A stretch of 60,576 nucleotides of DNA, from NCBI GenBank assembly GCA_041855445.1, contig JBHAEG010000038.1, positions 1 to 60,576 of the forward strand, read 5' to 3'. The position numbers and the translations under genes are program-made. Each line of letters starts with the position of its first letter. Within the stretch, counting starts at the first letter, position 1. Shown here piece after piece: positions 35,901 to 44,660 of this stretch. The notes below the pieces were generated by a model. That model had not been told where the DNA came from. It ran no database searches and saw only the letters and a program-made list of their open reading frames with translations. The stretch comes from Faucicola sp041855445. Its GTDB lineage: Bacteria; Pseudomonadota; Gammaproteobacteria; Pseudomonadales; Moraxellaceae.

Positions 35901-37847
35901 TAAAAGTAAGCTGTCAATATTTTTTTCAATTACTGTACTGTTTATAGGTAGAACCAATTTTGGAGCAGGTTTATTACTTGCAATCGCATTGATTTCAAAG
36001 CCATTTTTTAAAGCGGTTTTTTGAGCTTCTGTCAAAGATTTAACTTCTAATTGAAGAGTTGCTTCACCTTTTTCATTGGTTGTAACAGTAGAGCCAGATA
36101 AGTTAGCAATACCTGATACTTCTGGTGATGGCAAGGTAAAGGTAACAGGAATATTTGCAATACCACCATTATTTTTATCAGCGACAAACGCTGTTACCTC
36201 AAACTTTGTGCCGACTGCTTCAATAATATTGCTAACATTTGATGATAAAGTAACACTATTAACTTCAGACAATTTCATTGTTAAAGGTTTGGCAGGTTTA
36301 TTATTTGCGGTTGCATTAATAATAAAGCCGTTTCTTAAAGCGGTTTTTTGAGCTTCTGTCAAAGATTTAACTTCTAATTGAAGAGTTGCTTCACCTTTTT
36401 CATTGGTTGTAACAGTAGAGCCAGATAAGTTAGCAATACCTGATACTTCTGATGATGGCAAGGTAAAGGTAACAGGAATATTTGCAATATCGCCATTATC
36501 TTTATCAGTGACAAACGCCGTTACCGTAAATTTTTCGCCAATTTGCATTGGAATATTTGCAACATTTGAGGTTAATGCAACATTTTCTACTGCCAATGCT
36601 ACAACTTCTTTACCCTTTAACTCTAAAGAAGATGATTTTGTAGTATTTGGAATTTCAGATTTAATAATAAATGATTTTAAAATCTCTTTGTTAATAATCG
36701 ATTTAATTTCTAACTCAATAGTTGCTTCACCTTTTTCATTAGTTATCACTGTTGAGCCTGTTAAATTGACAATACCTGTTTTATTTGCATCATCAGGTAG
36801 GGTAAAGGTAACAGGAACGCCAGACAAAGCCCCTTGCTTGTTGTCTGTGACAGAGGCAACAACGGTTATTTTATTACCAACAATCATCTCAAAATTTGGC
36901 TGACTTGATGAAAGCAGTAAAGTATGGGCTTTATTAATGTTTGATTCATTTGGTGGCTCAACGCCTTTAAGTGTAATAGATTGCTGTACACCTGATTTTG
37001 CTTCAGCTGTAACAGTTAGACCTGTAGTTTTTAATTGATTAATTTGAGCCTCTGTTAAAGATTTTACTTCTAACTCGAGGGTAGCTTCACCTTTTTCATT
37101 GGTAGTAACAGTTAAAACTGAATTAGCAGAAACCCCTGTATCTACTGGATTATTAATTGAAAAATTAATCGTTGTATTTGGGATAATGTTGTTGTCTTTG
37201 TCCAAAGCCAAAGCAATAACATTGACAATATAGCCTTTTTCTAATTTAATTTCTTTGCTACTTGGCTCAAGTAAAAGGCTTTTTACAGCGATATCACTGG
37301 TTGGTGTTGATGTTTGAGCATCAGTACCTTTTAATATTTTTTTGCTACTGATACCATTAATGGTTGCTATCACTTCTAAACCATTATCTTTTAAATATTG
37401 TTTTTGTTCTGATGTTAAGTTTTTAACTTCTAAAGTAACTGTAGCTTGTCCTTTTTCATCAGTGGCAAGATTTTGTGAAGTGTTGCTATAGACACCTGTT
37501 AATTCAGGATTAGAAATTTGTAGTGTAACAGGAGCTTCTGCAACCCCCATATTATTACTATCTAATGCGTGAACTACGACTTCAATCGTTGTACCTGCAT
37601 TCATATAAAATTCAGAAGTTGTACCAGTAATCAAAACCTTTTTGACATTATATGCACCAATATCTACACTTCCAGATGAAGTGTTGCTACTACTAGAATT
37701 GCCACCATTTGATACAGTGATTAGACTGCTTGATGGTGTTATTTTTGGTGGAATTGTATCATTACCACCACCGCCACACCCTGCTAATGCTAAAGCTGTT
37801 GCCAATGTAGACAGCTGAAATGATTTTTTTAAAGTTGAGATTACCAT
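32985..37847 (-). CDS. Giant lipoprotein of tandem bacterial Ig-like (Big-1/invasin-type) domains
   Basis: 1620 residues from MVISTLKKSF, preceded by AAAGGA. The signal sequence ends in the lipobox LAGC (Cys24), then a Gly/Ser linker. At least eight repeats of about 100-110 residues follow, each with a pattern like VTAFVTDKDNG-IPVTFTLPS-GSTVTTNEKGEATLQLEVKSLTEAQ, then four or five more divergent Ig-like modules. Near the C-terminus (about 1530-1570) a DxNxNGxLD pattern occurs twice, resembling a calcium-binding turn. Probably an outer-membrane, surface-exposed adhesin or structural protein. Two DNA segments inside are nearly identical (about 150 bp). Function is not assigned. Confidence 0.88.
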   Translation of the reverse strand: MVISTLKKSFQLSTLATALALAGCGGGGNDTIPPKITPSSSLITVSNGGNSSSSNTSSGSVDIGAYNVKKVLITGTTSEFYMNAGTTIEVVVHALDSNNMGVAEAPVTLQISNPELTGVYSNTSQNLATDEKGQATVTLEVKNLTSEQKQYLKDNGLEVIATINGISSKKILKGTDAQTSTPTSDIAVKSLLLEPSSKEIKLEKGYIVNVIALALDKDNNIIPNTTINFSINNPVDTGVSANSVLTVTTNEKGEATLELEVKSLTEAQINQLKTTGLTVTAEAKSGVQQSITLKGVEPPNESNINKAHTLLLSSSQPNFEMIVGNKITVVASVTDNKQGALSGVPVTFTLPDDANKTGIVNLTGSTVITNEKGEATIELEIKSIINKEILKSFIIKSEIPNTTKSSSLELKGKEVVALAVENVALTSNVANIPMQIGEKFTVTAFVTDKDNGDIANIPVTFTLPSSEVSGIANLSGSTVTTNEKGEATLQLEVKSLTEAQKTALRNGFIINATANNKPAKPLTMKLSEVNSVTLSSNVSNIIEAVGTKFEVTAFVADKNNGGIANIPVTFTLPSPEVSGIANLSGSTVTTNEKGEATLQLEVKSLTEAQKTALKNGFEINAIASNKPAPKLVLPINSTVIEKNIDSLLLTANSNQIIMRQGAKVQVVANVLNQSKAGISGIPVKFELQNDPNLTGVFNITGSTINTDAKGEAIIELEAKALTNEQKQYLLNNGVTVKATTTNGKTQSIRINAVKEAVISDIAKVSLVTSVNNLDLNASLGSKIKVTALIEDNQGNRLANLPVNFRLDDSNSTGIFANTPLNNVTTNENGEAELELEVKSLTEAQKYYLQTGGVTITAQAGSIDKSLTLRTKEAISANSARTILLLPEFDNIKMAVGEKVKVTAIVLDKDDNRLSNAPVVFKLDSAGTGLYKKTTSPIINTNAQGEAVIELEIQSLTEAQKAKLEQGVEIQAISGATAIGTTIIRGATSNKNTDAYELFVSQSKETLSTGADEMDLSIRVMDTDGGIKANAPVYLQIEDAGKYGLRFDKTSNLQTDENGLVNVRLIQEDISLLSKLNHKAKITVIVDDGNFKAKQSTLEIDVIGTTVKDVSSSKTLINPNDTFNVSGKLLNGKSVAITNAPIELINNGQPTGIKTFTDNVGQFTFNNIVANQLQANADGNLNLSLQVKSGEAEQTFENVLQLQTPNSQVISIEYGNNNTKDFVIKTVQEVTVNVPQAQNGDIVYLSTNKGFASNTNIIGNLSRVATSVNNGKATFYIQSDITGIGTLTVEYNDERKQDNISFVTTNPVKLSLQPERKTINTNSSTRIIAKVLDANDNPVKNAIVTFVHSQDASGGNLSSSVAITDASGVASIVYNSGISPTQNDGVEISARVSSIRINGTETPITTALQDSRHLTVQSPATFIGLGIADKLEPTSDQVYYLRKASVYVIDNIGQPAKNQPVSIAVIANSYSKGLYNVFTTSTNEKVWSKTAVTCHSEDSNLNGNLDNGEDKNQNGILDPRNAVTILDENNNGFNSATTMVTDASGKLNFTIRYPKDHAEWFTANMRVSTTVNGSEHVQTRLLNFPVAVSDVSLGDNPIRPNQFSPFGQNLATDSQGFCTGQ
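36010..36487 (-). repeat. Nearly identical internal repeats of the Ig-like lipoprotein gene
   Basis: About 150 bp starting at 36010 is repeated from 36337 (offset 327 bp, 109 codons) with one mismatch seen over the first 140 bases. It covers the end of one Ig-like unit and the start of the next, so recombination would delete or add exactly one domain in frame. Confidence 0.85.
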
Positions 37848-38125
37848 TAGGATAATTCCTTTATTTGTATGCCTAAAATCATTAAATCCAAACACTAACG
37901 TTGGAAAATTTATCGGCTATTTGTGTCGCAATAAATTTGCCAAGTTTGCTATAAACTTGCTGTACTTTAGCAGATTTATTTCGTGAACACCCTAAAAAAG
38001 GGAGTTAAAGGTTATTTTTTTACCTTTAAATCGTTATAAAATAATAAACAAGCTTGTAGATACACTTACACTTGCTAACATAACCGTTTATCGTTAATTA
38101 TTTATTTTTTATTTATGCTGTGATT
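37848..38125. other. 278-bp divergent intergenic region
   Basis: Upstream of both the giant lipoprotein and the 358-residue orphan. It holds a perfect inverted repeat TTAAAGGT (38005-38012) / ACCTTTAA (38022-38029) with a 9-nt T-rich loop and a smaller CCCT...AGGG hairpin at about 37990-38002. No clear sigma70 promoter pair was resolved and no ORF of substance is present. Confidence 0.4.
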
Positions 38126-39202
38126 ATGACAAAGCCACAATTAACCACCAATTCTCTGTGTTTATCCACCTTGTGCCAGTCCGCTATTTTTCCAGCATTG
38201 CCTTTGCTTGCGGATACTTGTCAATTATCAATCATACAACTAAAATACCTCTCGCCAGTGGTGATTAAAGTTATTACTTATCAGTTATTAACCTATCAGC
38301 AAAACCACACAATTCATGATTTATTTCAACAAATTATCCAATACCCATTAGTTAGCAATAATTTATTATCTTTGGGATTAAACTTTAAAAAAATCCAACA
38401 ATTACAAACAGAGATTACACCTTTACGCAAGCAATTATTTAATCAAGACATATATTTTTATAGTGTGTTGGGTATTTGCTTAACTAAAACTAAAATTTCT
38501 ATACAGCAATTAGAAAAAATATTTGACTGGTTTTGTTTTTTAATGGTAATAATATTATCAAATATTATTAAAAAATCTGAATTGACCATCGCTCAATGTG
38601 AAATTTGGCTACAACAACAACCAATATTTATGGCAACGTCTGAAGATTGGGTATTGATTGAGGCAACAGGTTATCGAATGGATACATCGCTTGCTCATAT
38701 GTTGCAACAACAAAAACAATTTATAAAACAAGACTATCTTAGCAGTTGGCAAAATAATTTACAGCAAACGATGACAGACTATCTTGCTTGTCGTCCGTTA
38801 TCAATTTGCCCATCTGTACAAACAACAAAACCAATTATTCAGGCAAGCCTTGATACAAGCGAAACAGAGCCTGTTTATATCGATATTTTTGCTAAACCTG
38901 CTGATAAAAAAACCTCGTGGATTAGCAAATTACAACAACATTGGATAATTACCACAGTGGTATTATCTGTAATAGTTTTTCCAACAATTGCATGGTTATT
39001 ACCCGAAAAACCGTATCAAGATAAGCAAAAATCTGTAGAAAAATCAGACGATAAAGAAATTCTCGATGTGGCGATTGTGCGGATAGATGGTGAGTTATCA
39101 GAACGAAAGCCTGAAAAGCAATCTGAAAAAAGTTCTGATAAGCAAAACAAAGCAGATAAAGTGAGTAAATCAGAACAAACTGATAAAAAAAGCGATAAAT
39201 AA
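38126..39202 (+). CDS. Uncharacterised protein with single C-terminal membrane helix
   Basis: 358 residues from MTKPQLTTNS; a GTG at 38120 is an alternative. I do not recognise the family. The first 230 residues are helix-rich and Gln/Leu-rich without a signal peptide; one hydrophobic segment (about 273-293, WIITTVVLSVIVFPTIAWLL) follows and then a 65-residue Lys/Asp/Ser/Glu tail with repeated SDK and EKS. A tail-anchored-like protein with the large part inside the cell is the simplest reading. It is divergent from the giant lipoprotein gene and ends in a terminator that overlaps its stop. Confidence 0.75.
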   Translation: MTKPQLTTNSLCLSTLCQSAIFPALPLLADTCQLSIIQLKYLSPVVIKVITYQLLTYQQNHTIHDLFQQIIQYPLVSNNLLSLGLNFKKIQQLQTEITPLRKQLFNQDIYFYSVLGICLTKTKISIQQLEKIFDWFCFLMVIILSNIIKKSELTIAQCEIWLQQQPIFMATSEDWVLIEATGYRMDTSLAHMLQQQKQFIKQDYLSSWQNNLQQTMTDYLACRPLSICPSVQTTKPIIQASLDTSETEPVYIDIFAKPADKKTSWISKLQQHWIITTVVLSVIVFPTIAWLLPEKPYQDKQKSVEKSDDKEILDVAIVRIDGELSERKPEKQSEKSSDKQNKADKVSKSEQTDKKSDK

Positions 39203-39217
39203 ATTTATCGCTTTTTA
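39187..39217. terminator. Bidirectional terminator between the orphan membrane gene and argG
   Basis: Fourteen-base arms (39187-39200, 39203-39216) flanked by A and T runs on both sides, so it can act for the plus-strand gene ending at 39202 and for minus-strand argG ending at 39237. Confidence 0.8.
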
Positions 39218-39236
39218 AGATTTTTTAAATGATTTA

Positions 39237-40472
39237 TTATCCTAAGTTGCGACCTTTACTCGCTTCAATCGCTAGGCGTAAACCGTTTAAGCGAATAAAT
39301 CCTTCGGCATCTTTTTGATTGTATGAACCTGCATCATCTTCAAAGGTGGCAATTTTATCATCAAATAGTGATTTGTCTGATTTACGTCCAACAATAATGA
39401 CATTGCCTTTGTAAAGTTTAACACGGACAACACCTTCAACGTCTTTTTGGCTTTCATCGATTAATGCTTGTAACATTTTGCGTTCTGGACTCCACCAATA
39501 GCCGTTATAGATAATTTCGGCGTAACGTGGCATCAGCTCATCTTTTAGGTGGGCTGCTTCACGGTCAAGGGTGATAGACTCGATGGCACGATGGGCTTTA
39601 ATCATGATTGTGCCTGCTGGTGTTTCATAACAGCCACGAGATTTCATACCAACATAACGATTTTCTACGATGTCTAAACGACCAATGCCATGTTTACCGC
39701 CGAGTTCATTAAGTTTTAACATAACCTCATGTGGTTTTAATGCTTCACCATTGACTGCTACAATATCGCCTTGTTTGTAGGTTAATTCAATATATTCTGG
39801 CTCATCAGGTGCTTGTTCTGGGCTAACTGACCATCGCCACATGCTTTCTTCAGCTTCAGTAAATGGGTCTTCTAATACGCCTCCTTCATATGAAATGTGC
39901 AGTAAATTTGCGTCCATTGAGTAAGGCGATTTTTTCTTATTGTTTGAAAAATCAATAGGAATGTTATGTTCTTCAGCATATTTCATCAGGGTTTCACGGC
40001 TAGTCAAATCCCAAATTCGCCATGGGGCGATGGTTTTTAAATTTGGCGCAAGTGCTGTTGCACCTAATTCAAAACGTACTTGGTCATTACCTTTGCCTGT
40101 TGCACCATGTGAAATAGCATCAGCGTTATGCTCTTTGGCAATTTCTACCAAACGTTTGGCAATTAATGGACGGGCGATTGATGTGCCTAATAAATATTCG
40201 CCTTCATAAATGGCATTGGCACGAAACATCGGAAATACAAAGTCACGAGCAAATTCTTCTCGTAAATCTTCGATATAAATGTTTTTTACGCCCATGGCTT
40301 CGGCTTTGGCACGAGCAGGTTCAACCTCTTCACCTTGTCCTAAGTCCGCTGTAAAGGTAATCACTTCAGCGTTATACGTTTCTTGTAACCATTTTAAAAT
40401 AACTGACGTATCTAAACCGCCTGAATATGCCAAAACGATTTTATTAATTTTCGTTGGGTCTATCTCTGCCAT
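39237..40472 (-). CDS. argG: Argininosuccinate synthase
   Basis: 411 residues from MAEIDPTKINKIVLAYSGGL, preceded by a perfect AAGGAG; the longer frame from 40556 is not needed. The ATP pyrophosphatase P-loop AYSGGLDTS, the ATFEDDAGSYN end and the SHGATGKGNDQVRFE block are diagnostic of the short (about 400-residue) ArgG class. It condenses citrulline and aspartate in arginine synthesis. A hairpin with T-rich flanks at 40536-40566 lies in the leader. Confidence 0.97.
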   Translation of the reverse strand: MAEIDPTKINKIVLAYSGGLDTSVILKWLQETYNAEVITFTADLGQGEEVEPARAKAEAMGVKNIYIEDLREEFARDFVFPMFRANAIYEGEYLLGTSIARPLIAKRLVEIAKEHNADAISHGATGKGNDQVRFELGATALAPNLKTIAPWRIWDLTSRETLMKYAEEHNIPIDFSNNKKKSPYSMDANLLHISYEGGVLEDPFTEAEESMWRWSVSPEQAPDEPEYIELTYKQGDIVAVNGEALKPHEVMLKLNELGGKHGIGRLDIVENRYVGMKSRGCYETPAGTIMIKAHRAIESITLDREAAHLKDELMPRYAEIIYNGYWWSPERKMLQALIDESQKDVEGVVRVKLYKGNVIIVGRKSDKSLFDDKIATFEDDAGSYNQKDAEGFIRLNGLRLAIEASKGRNLG

Positions 40473-40752
40473 AATTACTCCTTGATGCCAGCGTAACAGA
40501 TATATATATGTAATATAACAAAATATAGAAAAAAGAAAAGACCAATGTTTTATCAACAGGTCTTTTTTCGTGGATACTTTAACAGAACTTTATGGCAAAA
40601 TCGATAAGTTTTATTGAAATTTTTAACTTTTCTATCAGTGCTTTTTGTTACAATAAAAAATCTTTTTCAACATTGGCAATATTTTGTCGCTGATGTTGAA
40701 TATGATTTATTATCATATTTGTTTAAAATAAATTAAATATAGTGTTTTGAAA

Positions 40753-41442
40753 ATGTCATTATTTCAATCTGAGAATTTATCATTGTTAGGTCATTATTTT
40801 GTGACGGGTACAGATACCGAAGTTGGTAAAACCACAGTTACCGCTCAATTAATTAAAAAATTGGTCACTCAGGGGCAACGTTGTTATGCGATTAAACCTG
40901 TTACCGCAGGTTTAACTCAGACCGTTGATGGTGAGTATTATAGCGATGATGCTCAAAGGATTAATCGTGATGCAAATGTCATGGTATCAAAGGCACAGCT
41001 TGCTCCAATTTTATTGACTCAGCCATGTTCACCGCATATTTCTGCTATGCTTGATGGTGTTAGTTTAACTGCGGAAACTATTGTGCAAAATATACAAGAT
41101 ACATTATGGCAATATCCTGCTGATACTGTACTAATTGAAGGAGCTGGCGGTTGGTTTACACCAATTAATCAAACACAAACGTTGGCAGATGTGGCAATTA
41201 GGCTAAAACTTCCAGTTATTGTGGTGGTTGGTATTAAGTTAGGCTGTTTAAATCATGCGATGCTAACGTTACAGGCGATTTGGCGGGCAGGTTTATCTGT
41301 TGATTTAGTGGTATTTAACCAATTAACAGTTGATACGCCATATTTTGTTGAGCAAACAACATGGCTTCATCAGATAATTTTACAACATAGTATAACGTTT
41401 CAAGCGTTGCCACCAAGAATTTGGCAACATGATTTTTTTTAG
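40753..41442 (+). CDS. bioD: Dethiobiotin synthetase
   Basis: 229 residues from MSLFQSENLS. The P-loop GTDTEVGKTTVTAQL, the KPVTAGLTQ substrate segment and LIEGAGGWFTPIN are typical. It forms dethiobiotin from DAPA, carbon dioxide and ATP in biotin synthesis. No other bio genes lie nearby, so the pathway is scattered in this genome. Divergent from argG with about 280 bp between, which holds an AT-rich stretch and no other gene. Confidence 0.95.
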   Translation: MSLFQSENLSLLGHYFVTGTDTEVGKTTVTAQLIKKLVTQGQRCYAIKPVTAGLTQTVDGEYYSDDAQRINRDANVMVSKAQLAPILLTQPCSPHISAMLDGVSLTAETIVQNIQDTLWQYPADTVLIEGAGGWFTPINQTQTLADVAIRLKLPVIVVVGIKLGCLNHAMLTLQAIWRAGLSVDLVVFNQLTVDTPYFVEQTTWLHQIILQHSITFQALPPRIWQHDFF

Positions 41443-41550
41443 CACAAAAATTAGAATTCGTGTTAAAATTCTTAGCAATATCGGCTTTGTATGAATGAGT
41501 TTTAACAAAGTTGGTAATCTTTTAACTCTCCTTTAAAGAGTAAATACGCC

Positions 41551-43029
41551 TTGACATCATCTTTATCAACTTTAAATTTCGCACCGTTACAGCGTTTTTC
41601 GGCAAATCTTTGGGCAAATTTTATATCAACGTTATTGATGTTAATTGGCTCAAAAAAGGCTTTTTATTGGGTTAAACCAACGCTGATACAGTTTTTCGTT
41701 TTTGCGGTGTTGGCTTTACTTAGTAATGTGTTGTTTTCTTGGTTATCTGCAGAAGAAACCAGCCATATTAATATACAAGGCATGATTAGTTATTTGGTTT
41801 GGCCAACATTAATGTTGATAGTGGGGTTAATTTTAGCCAAACGTCATTATAATGGTATGTTGGTTTTAGTACCTGTGATTTGGTGGTTGTCTTCAGATAG
41901 TTTATTGGCATTAATTCAAAGTTTTATTCAAATTTTAGGGCAATATAGCTTACTACCTGAATGGAGTTATGCCATGTTGCCAACGTTGTTTGCGGTTTTG
42001 TTTATTTGGCAGTCACTGGCATTATTATGGGTGTTTGGGCAACAGTTAAATTGGACATGGTTAGAACGTATTTTAATTATGTTAGGAGCGGTTGCGTTAT
42101 TAACTGTTTGGCAAATCAATGTTCACTCTCAGCCAATTTTTAAACTTGATACCGTTGAGCCAACTATTAGTGAACAAGCATTTTATCAGCAACCACAATT
42201 ATTTAGCCAAGCCTTAACAGAATTACAATTTCATCGCCCAACGACAATTGATTGGTATTTTTTGGGTGTTGCAGGCTATGCTGAACAAGATGTTTTTCGT
42301 TCAGAGATTATGCAAACCAAAGATTTTTTTGATACAAAATTCACCACACAAGGACGCTCTGTGGCATTAATTAACAATCCATGGACATTGGACGAGTATC
42401 CCATCGCCAGTAAAACAAGCATTGAACAAGCATTACAACAAATTGGGGCAAAAATGAACCCTGAAGAAGATGTGTTATTTTTGTCTTTAAGTTCGCATGG
42501 TGGCGATAAAGAATTAGAAATGAATAATAAACCATTGGATTTAGCAAATGTAGAGGCTAGATGGTTGCGACAGGCATTGGATAAATCAGGCATAAAATGG
42601 CGAGTGATTGTCATCTCAGCCTGTTATTCAGGGTCGTTTATTGAAGATTTACAATCGCCAACTACCTTAGTGATTACCGCCTCAGCAAAAGATAAACAAT
42701 CATTTGGTTGTACGAATGAGGCAGAATATACCTATTTTGGACAAGCATTTTTTGCTGAAAGTTTACGCCGTTATACAAAGTTTCGCACAGCATTTGATGA
42801 AGCTGTTATATCAATTAATCAACGTGAACAGCAAATGGGCTTTGAACCATCTGAGCCACAATTTGTCATTGGTGACTTAATGAAACAGGCTTTACCTAAG
42901 TTTGAGCAAAGTTTAGTATCAAAAACGGTAAATATTGACGAATTTGGTGAGCCGACCATGCCAGATACTAACAATCATGACAATGCTGATAAGACAGGTT
43001 TAGTCGTGCAAGCAAATCATGAATTTTGA
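41551..43029 (+). CDS. Multi-pass membrane protein with C13 (legumain/caspase-like) peptidase domain
   Basis: 492 residues from a TTG start; AAAGAG lies about 10 nt upstream and no ATG or GTG fits the N-terminus. Five or six hydrophobic segments (about 20-205) precede a soluble C-terminal domain. The catalytic pair is clear: FLSLSSHGGDKE with His316 and VIVISACYSGSFIEDL with Cys358, then TTLVITASAKDKQSFGC, as in clan CD C13 peptidases. Legumain-like enzymes prefer Asn/Asp; the bacterial substrate is unknown. It sits between bioD and a GT4 gene it overlaps convergently by 13 nt. Confidence 0.85.
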   Translation: MTSSLSTLNFAPLQRFSANLWANFISTLLMLIGSKKAFYWVKPTLIQFFVFAVLALLSNVLFSWLSAEETSHINIQGMISYLVWPTLMLIVGLILAKRHYNGMLVLVPVIWWLSSDSLLALIQSFIQILGQYSLLPEWSYAMLPTLFAVLFIWQSLALLWVFGQQLNWTWLERILIMLGAVALLTVWQINVHSQPIFKLDTVEPTISEQAFYQQPQLFSQALTELQFHRPTTIDWYFLGVAGYAEQDVFRSEIMQTKDFFDTKFTTQGRSVALINNPWTLDEYPIASKTSIEQALQQIGAKMNPEEDVLFLSLSSHGGDKELEMNNKPLDLANVEARWLRQALDKSGIKWRVIVISACYSGSFIEDLQSPTTLVITASAKDKQSFGCTNEAEYTYFGQAFFAESLRRYTKFRTAFDEAVISINQREQQMGFEPSEPQFVIGDLMKQALPKFEQSLVSKTVNIDEFGEPTMPDTNNHDNADKTGLVVQANHEF

Positions 43030-44135
43030 TAAACTTTTTGATAAACAGCGATAGTTTCTTTTACCATAATTTTTAAAGTAAACTTATCAGTAATTGCAGG
43101 ACGGCAAACATTTAACAGTTGATTTTTGACAGCTTTACATAAGGCTTTAGCATTATTTTCTTTGACCAATCCTTGTGGATAAAGTTCATGTAAAATTTCA
43201 CTATATGCCGCCTTATCCCAGCCAACAACAGGCGTTCCTAGATGTAATGCTTGTAGTACGTTCATACCAATACTTTCAGGAAAGTTTGCCAAGCCTACCA
43301 CCACATTGGAGGCGGCAAGCCATTCCCGCACATCGTGACGCTGACCAATAAATGTAAAATAATTAGTCAAATCAAGGGCAAAGGCTCGTTGTTGAAACTC
43401 ATTAAAATATAAATTGTTGTCATTATTATCATCGTCCATAATAATGACATGAATATTTGGAAAAGTATTTTTTAAATTACCTACAATATCAAATAACCAC
43501 TCTTGACCTTTATTTGCCCCAATAACTGTTGGAAACAATACCCATTTTTTATGTTCAAGCTCTGGAAACTCGGCAAAAGTTCGTCTAAGCCAAAATACTG
43601 ATGGATTATGTCGATAAATAAATTTTTGATTATCAACACCTCGATAAATACGGCTGATTTGTTCATCTTTGAGTTGATGCTGATGTTTTTTAATATATTT
43701 TGTGACGCTATTTGATACACTAATGACATGATTGACATCAAAAATTGCTTGTGAATAAGGTGTCATCTGATAAAAGCCATAAATAGTAGAAACAATTTTA
43801 GGACGTTTATTGGCGTTGATACCATGTAATGCCCACTTGACTATCCATGCAGGAGTACGAGAATGAATGTGGATAATATCAGGTTGATGTTTTTTAATTA
43901 ATAAATGTAATGGTAAAATTTGTAAAAAACTTCGCCATGACTTTTTTTGTAATGGCATTTCAATGTAGATATTACCTGAACGAATTAGACGCAATACTAA
44001 TTCATTATCCATAGGCGTACTAGAAATAATGATTGACTGATGTCCTTGTTTGATTAAGGCACGACACAGATGAAAAATACCACGTTCGGCTTCATTATAT
44101 TGAATTGAAGATAATAACCGCATAATTTTCATCAC
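43017..44135 (-). CDS. Family 4 (GT-B) glycosyltransferase
   Basis: 372 residues with no signal peptide. The GT-B fold shows an N-terminal SSIQYNEAERGIFHLCRAL, IIHIHSRTPAWIVKWAL and a C-terminal nucleotide-sugar site LANFPESIGMNVLQALHLGTPVVGW with the conserved E(x)7E region. Similar enzymes extend LOS or capsule; the donor and acceptor are unknown. It is a single gene, away from the other LOS genes, and converges with the C13 protease. A terminator of the ribosomal protein genes lies just upstream. Confidence 0.85.
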   Translation of the reverse strand: MMKIMRLLSSIQYNEAERGIFHLCRALIKQGHQSIIISSTPMDNELVLRLIRSGNIYIEMPLQKKSWRSFLQILPLHLLIKKHQPDIIHIHSRTPAWIVKWALHGINANKRPKIVSTIYGFYQMTPYSQAIFDVNHVISVSNSVTKYIKKHQHQLKDEQISRIYRGVDNQKFIYRHNPSVFWLRRTFAEFPELEHKKWVLFPTVIGANKGQEWLFDIVGNLKNTFPNIHVIIMDDDNNDNNLYFNEFQQRAFALDLTNYFTFIGQRHDVREWLAASNVVVGLANFPESIGMNVLQALHLGTPVVGWDKAAYSEILHELYPQGLVKENNAKALCKAVKNQLLNVCRPAITDKFTLKIMVKETIAVYQKVYQNS

Positions 44136-44172
44136 AAATTCCTTACATGATGATGTGAGTTATTATACTAAT

Positions 44173-44208
44173 AAAAAAGCCAACAATACTATGAATATTG
44201 TTGGCTTT
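44173..44208 (-). terminator. Terminator of rpmB-rpmG
   Basis: Arms about 13 bases (44176-44188, 44195-44208) around an ATGAA-type loop; on the minus strand followed by TTTTTTAT. Confidence 0.78.
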
Positions 44209-44233
44209 AGGGCAAGCAAGAATAGCAAACAAA

Positions 44234-44389
44234 TTATTTGATTTTTGCTTCTTTAAATACAACATGTTGACGTACTTTTGGGTCAAATTTTTTGATTTCC
44301 ATTTTGCCAGGCATTGTACGTTTGTTTTTGGTGGTAGTGTAGAAATATCCAGTACCTGCAGTTGAAACTAATTTGATTTTATCTCTCAT
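44234..44389 (-). CDS. rpmG: 50S ribosomal protein L33
   Basis: 51 residues: MRDKIKLVSTAGTGYFYTTT, then KNKRTMPGKMEIKKFDPKVR and QHVVFKEAKIK. This is the Cys-free (C-) form of L33, so it does not need zinc. It lies 34 nt after rpmB on the same strand, the standard rpmBG pair. Confidence 0.96.
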   Translation of the reverse strand: MRDKIKLVSTAGTGYFYTTTKNKRTMPGKMEIKKFDPKVRQHVVFKEAKIK

Positions 44390-44423
44390 GGCTGTGTTCC
44401 TCTGGTGTTAGTGATGGCTAAAA

Positions 44424-44660
44424 TTAGATTTTCTCGCCACGAGCACGCATATCAGCTAAAACTTGGTCAATGCCTAATTTATCGATGATACGCATACCTT
44501 TTGAAGATAAACGTAAACGGACAAAGCGGTTTTCACTTTCTACCCAAAAACGGTGGTTGTGTAAGTTTGGCAGGAAACGACGGCGGGTTTTGTTGTTTGC
44601 ATGAGAAACGTTATTACCTACCATTGGGCGTTTTCCAGTCACTTGGCAAACTCTAGACAT
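44424..44660 (-). CDS. rpmB: 50S ribosomal protein L28
   Basis: 78 residues, standard length, starting MSRVCQVTGKRPMVGNNVSH and containing the conserved NNKTRRRFLPNLHNHRFW and FVRLRLSSKGMRIIDK. Only one Cys pair-like residue is present near the N-terminus, so it is the zinc-free form. First gene of rpmBG; GTTAGGAGTC-like ribosome site upstream. Confidence 0.97.
   Translation of the reverse strand: MSRVCQVTGKRPMVGNNVSHANNKTRRRFLPNLHNHRFWVESENRFVRLRLSSKGMRIIDKLGIDQVLADMRARGEKI

Noticed and set aside
33066..36903. Several plus-strand ORFs over the giant lipoprotein gene
   Set aside because: All are antisense shadows of the repeated Ig-like coding sequence and have no ribosome sites or known domains.
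40536..40566. Possible attenuator in the argG leader
   Set aside because: An 8-bp stem with T-rich flanks is present, but the 15-nt loop, lack of an alternative antiterminator and no leader peptide make attenuation unsupported.
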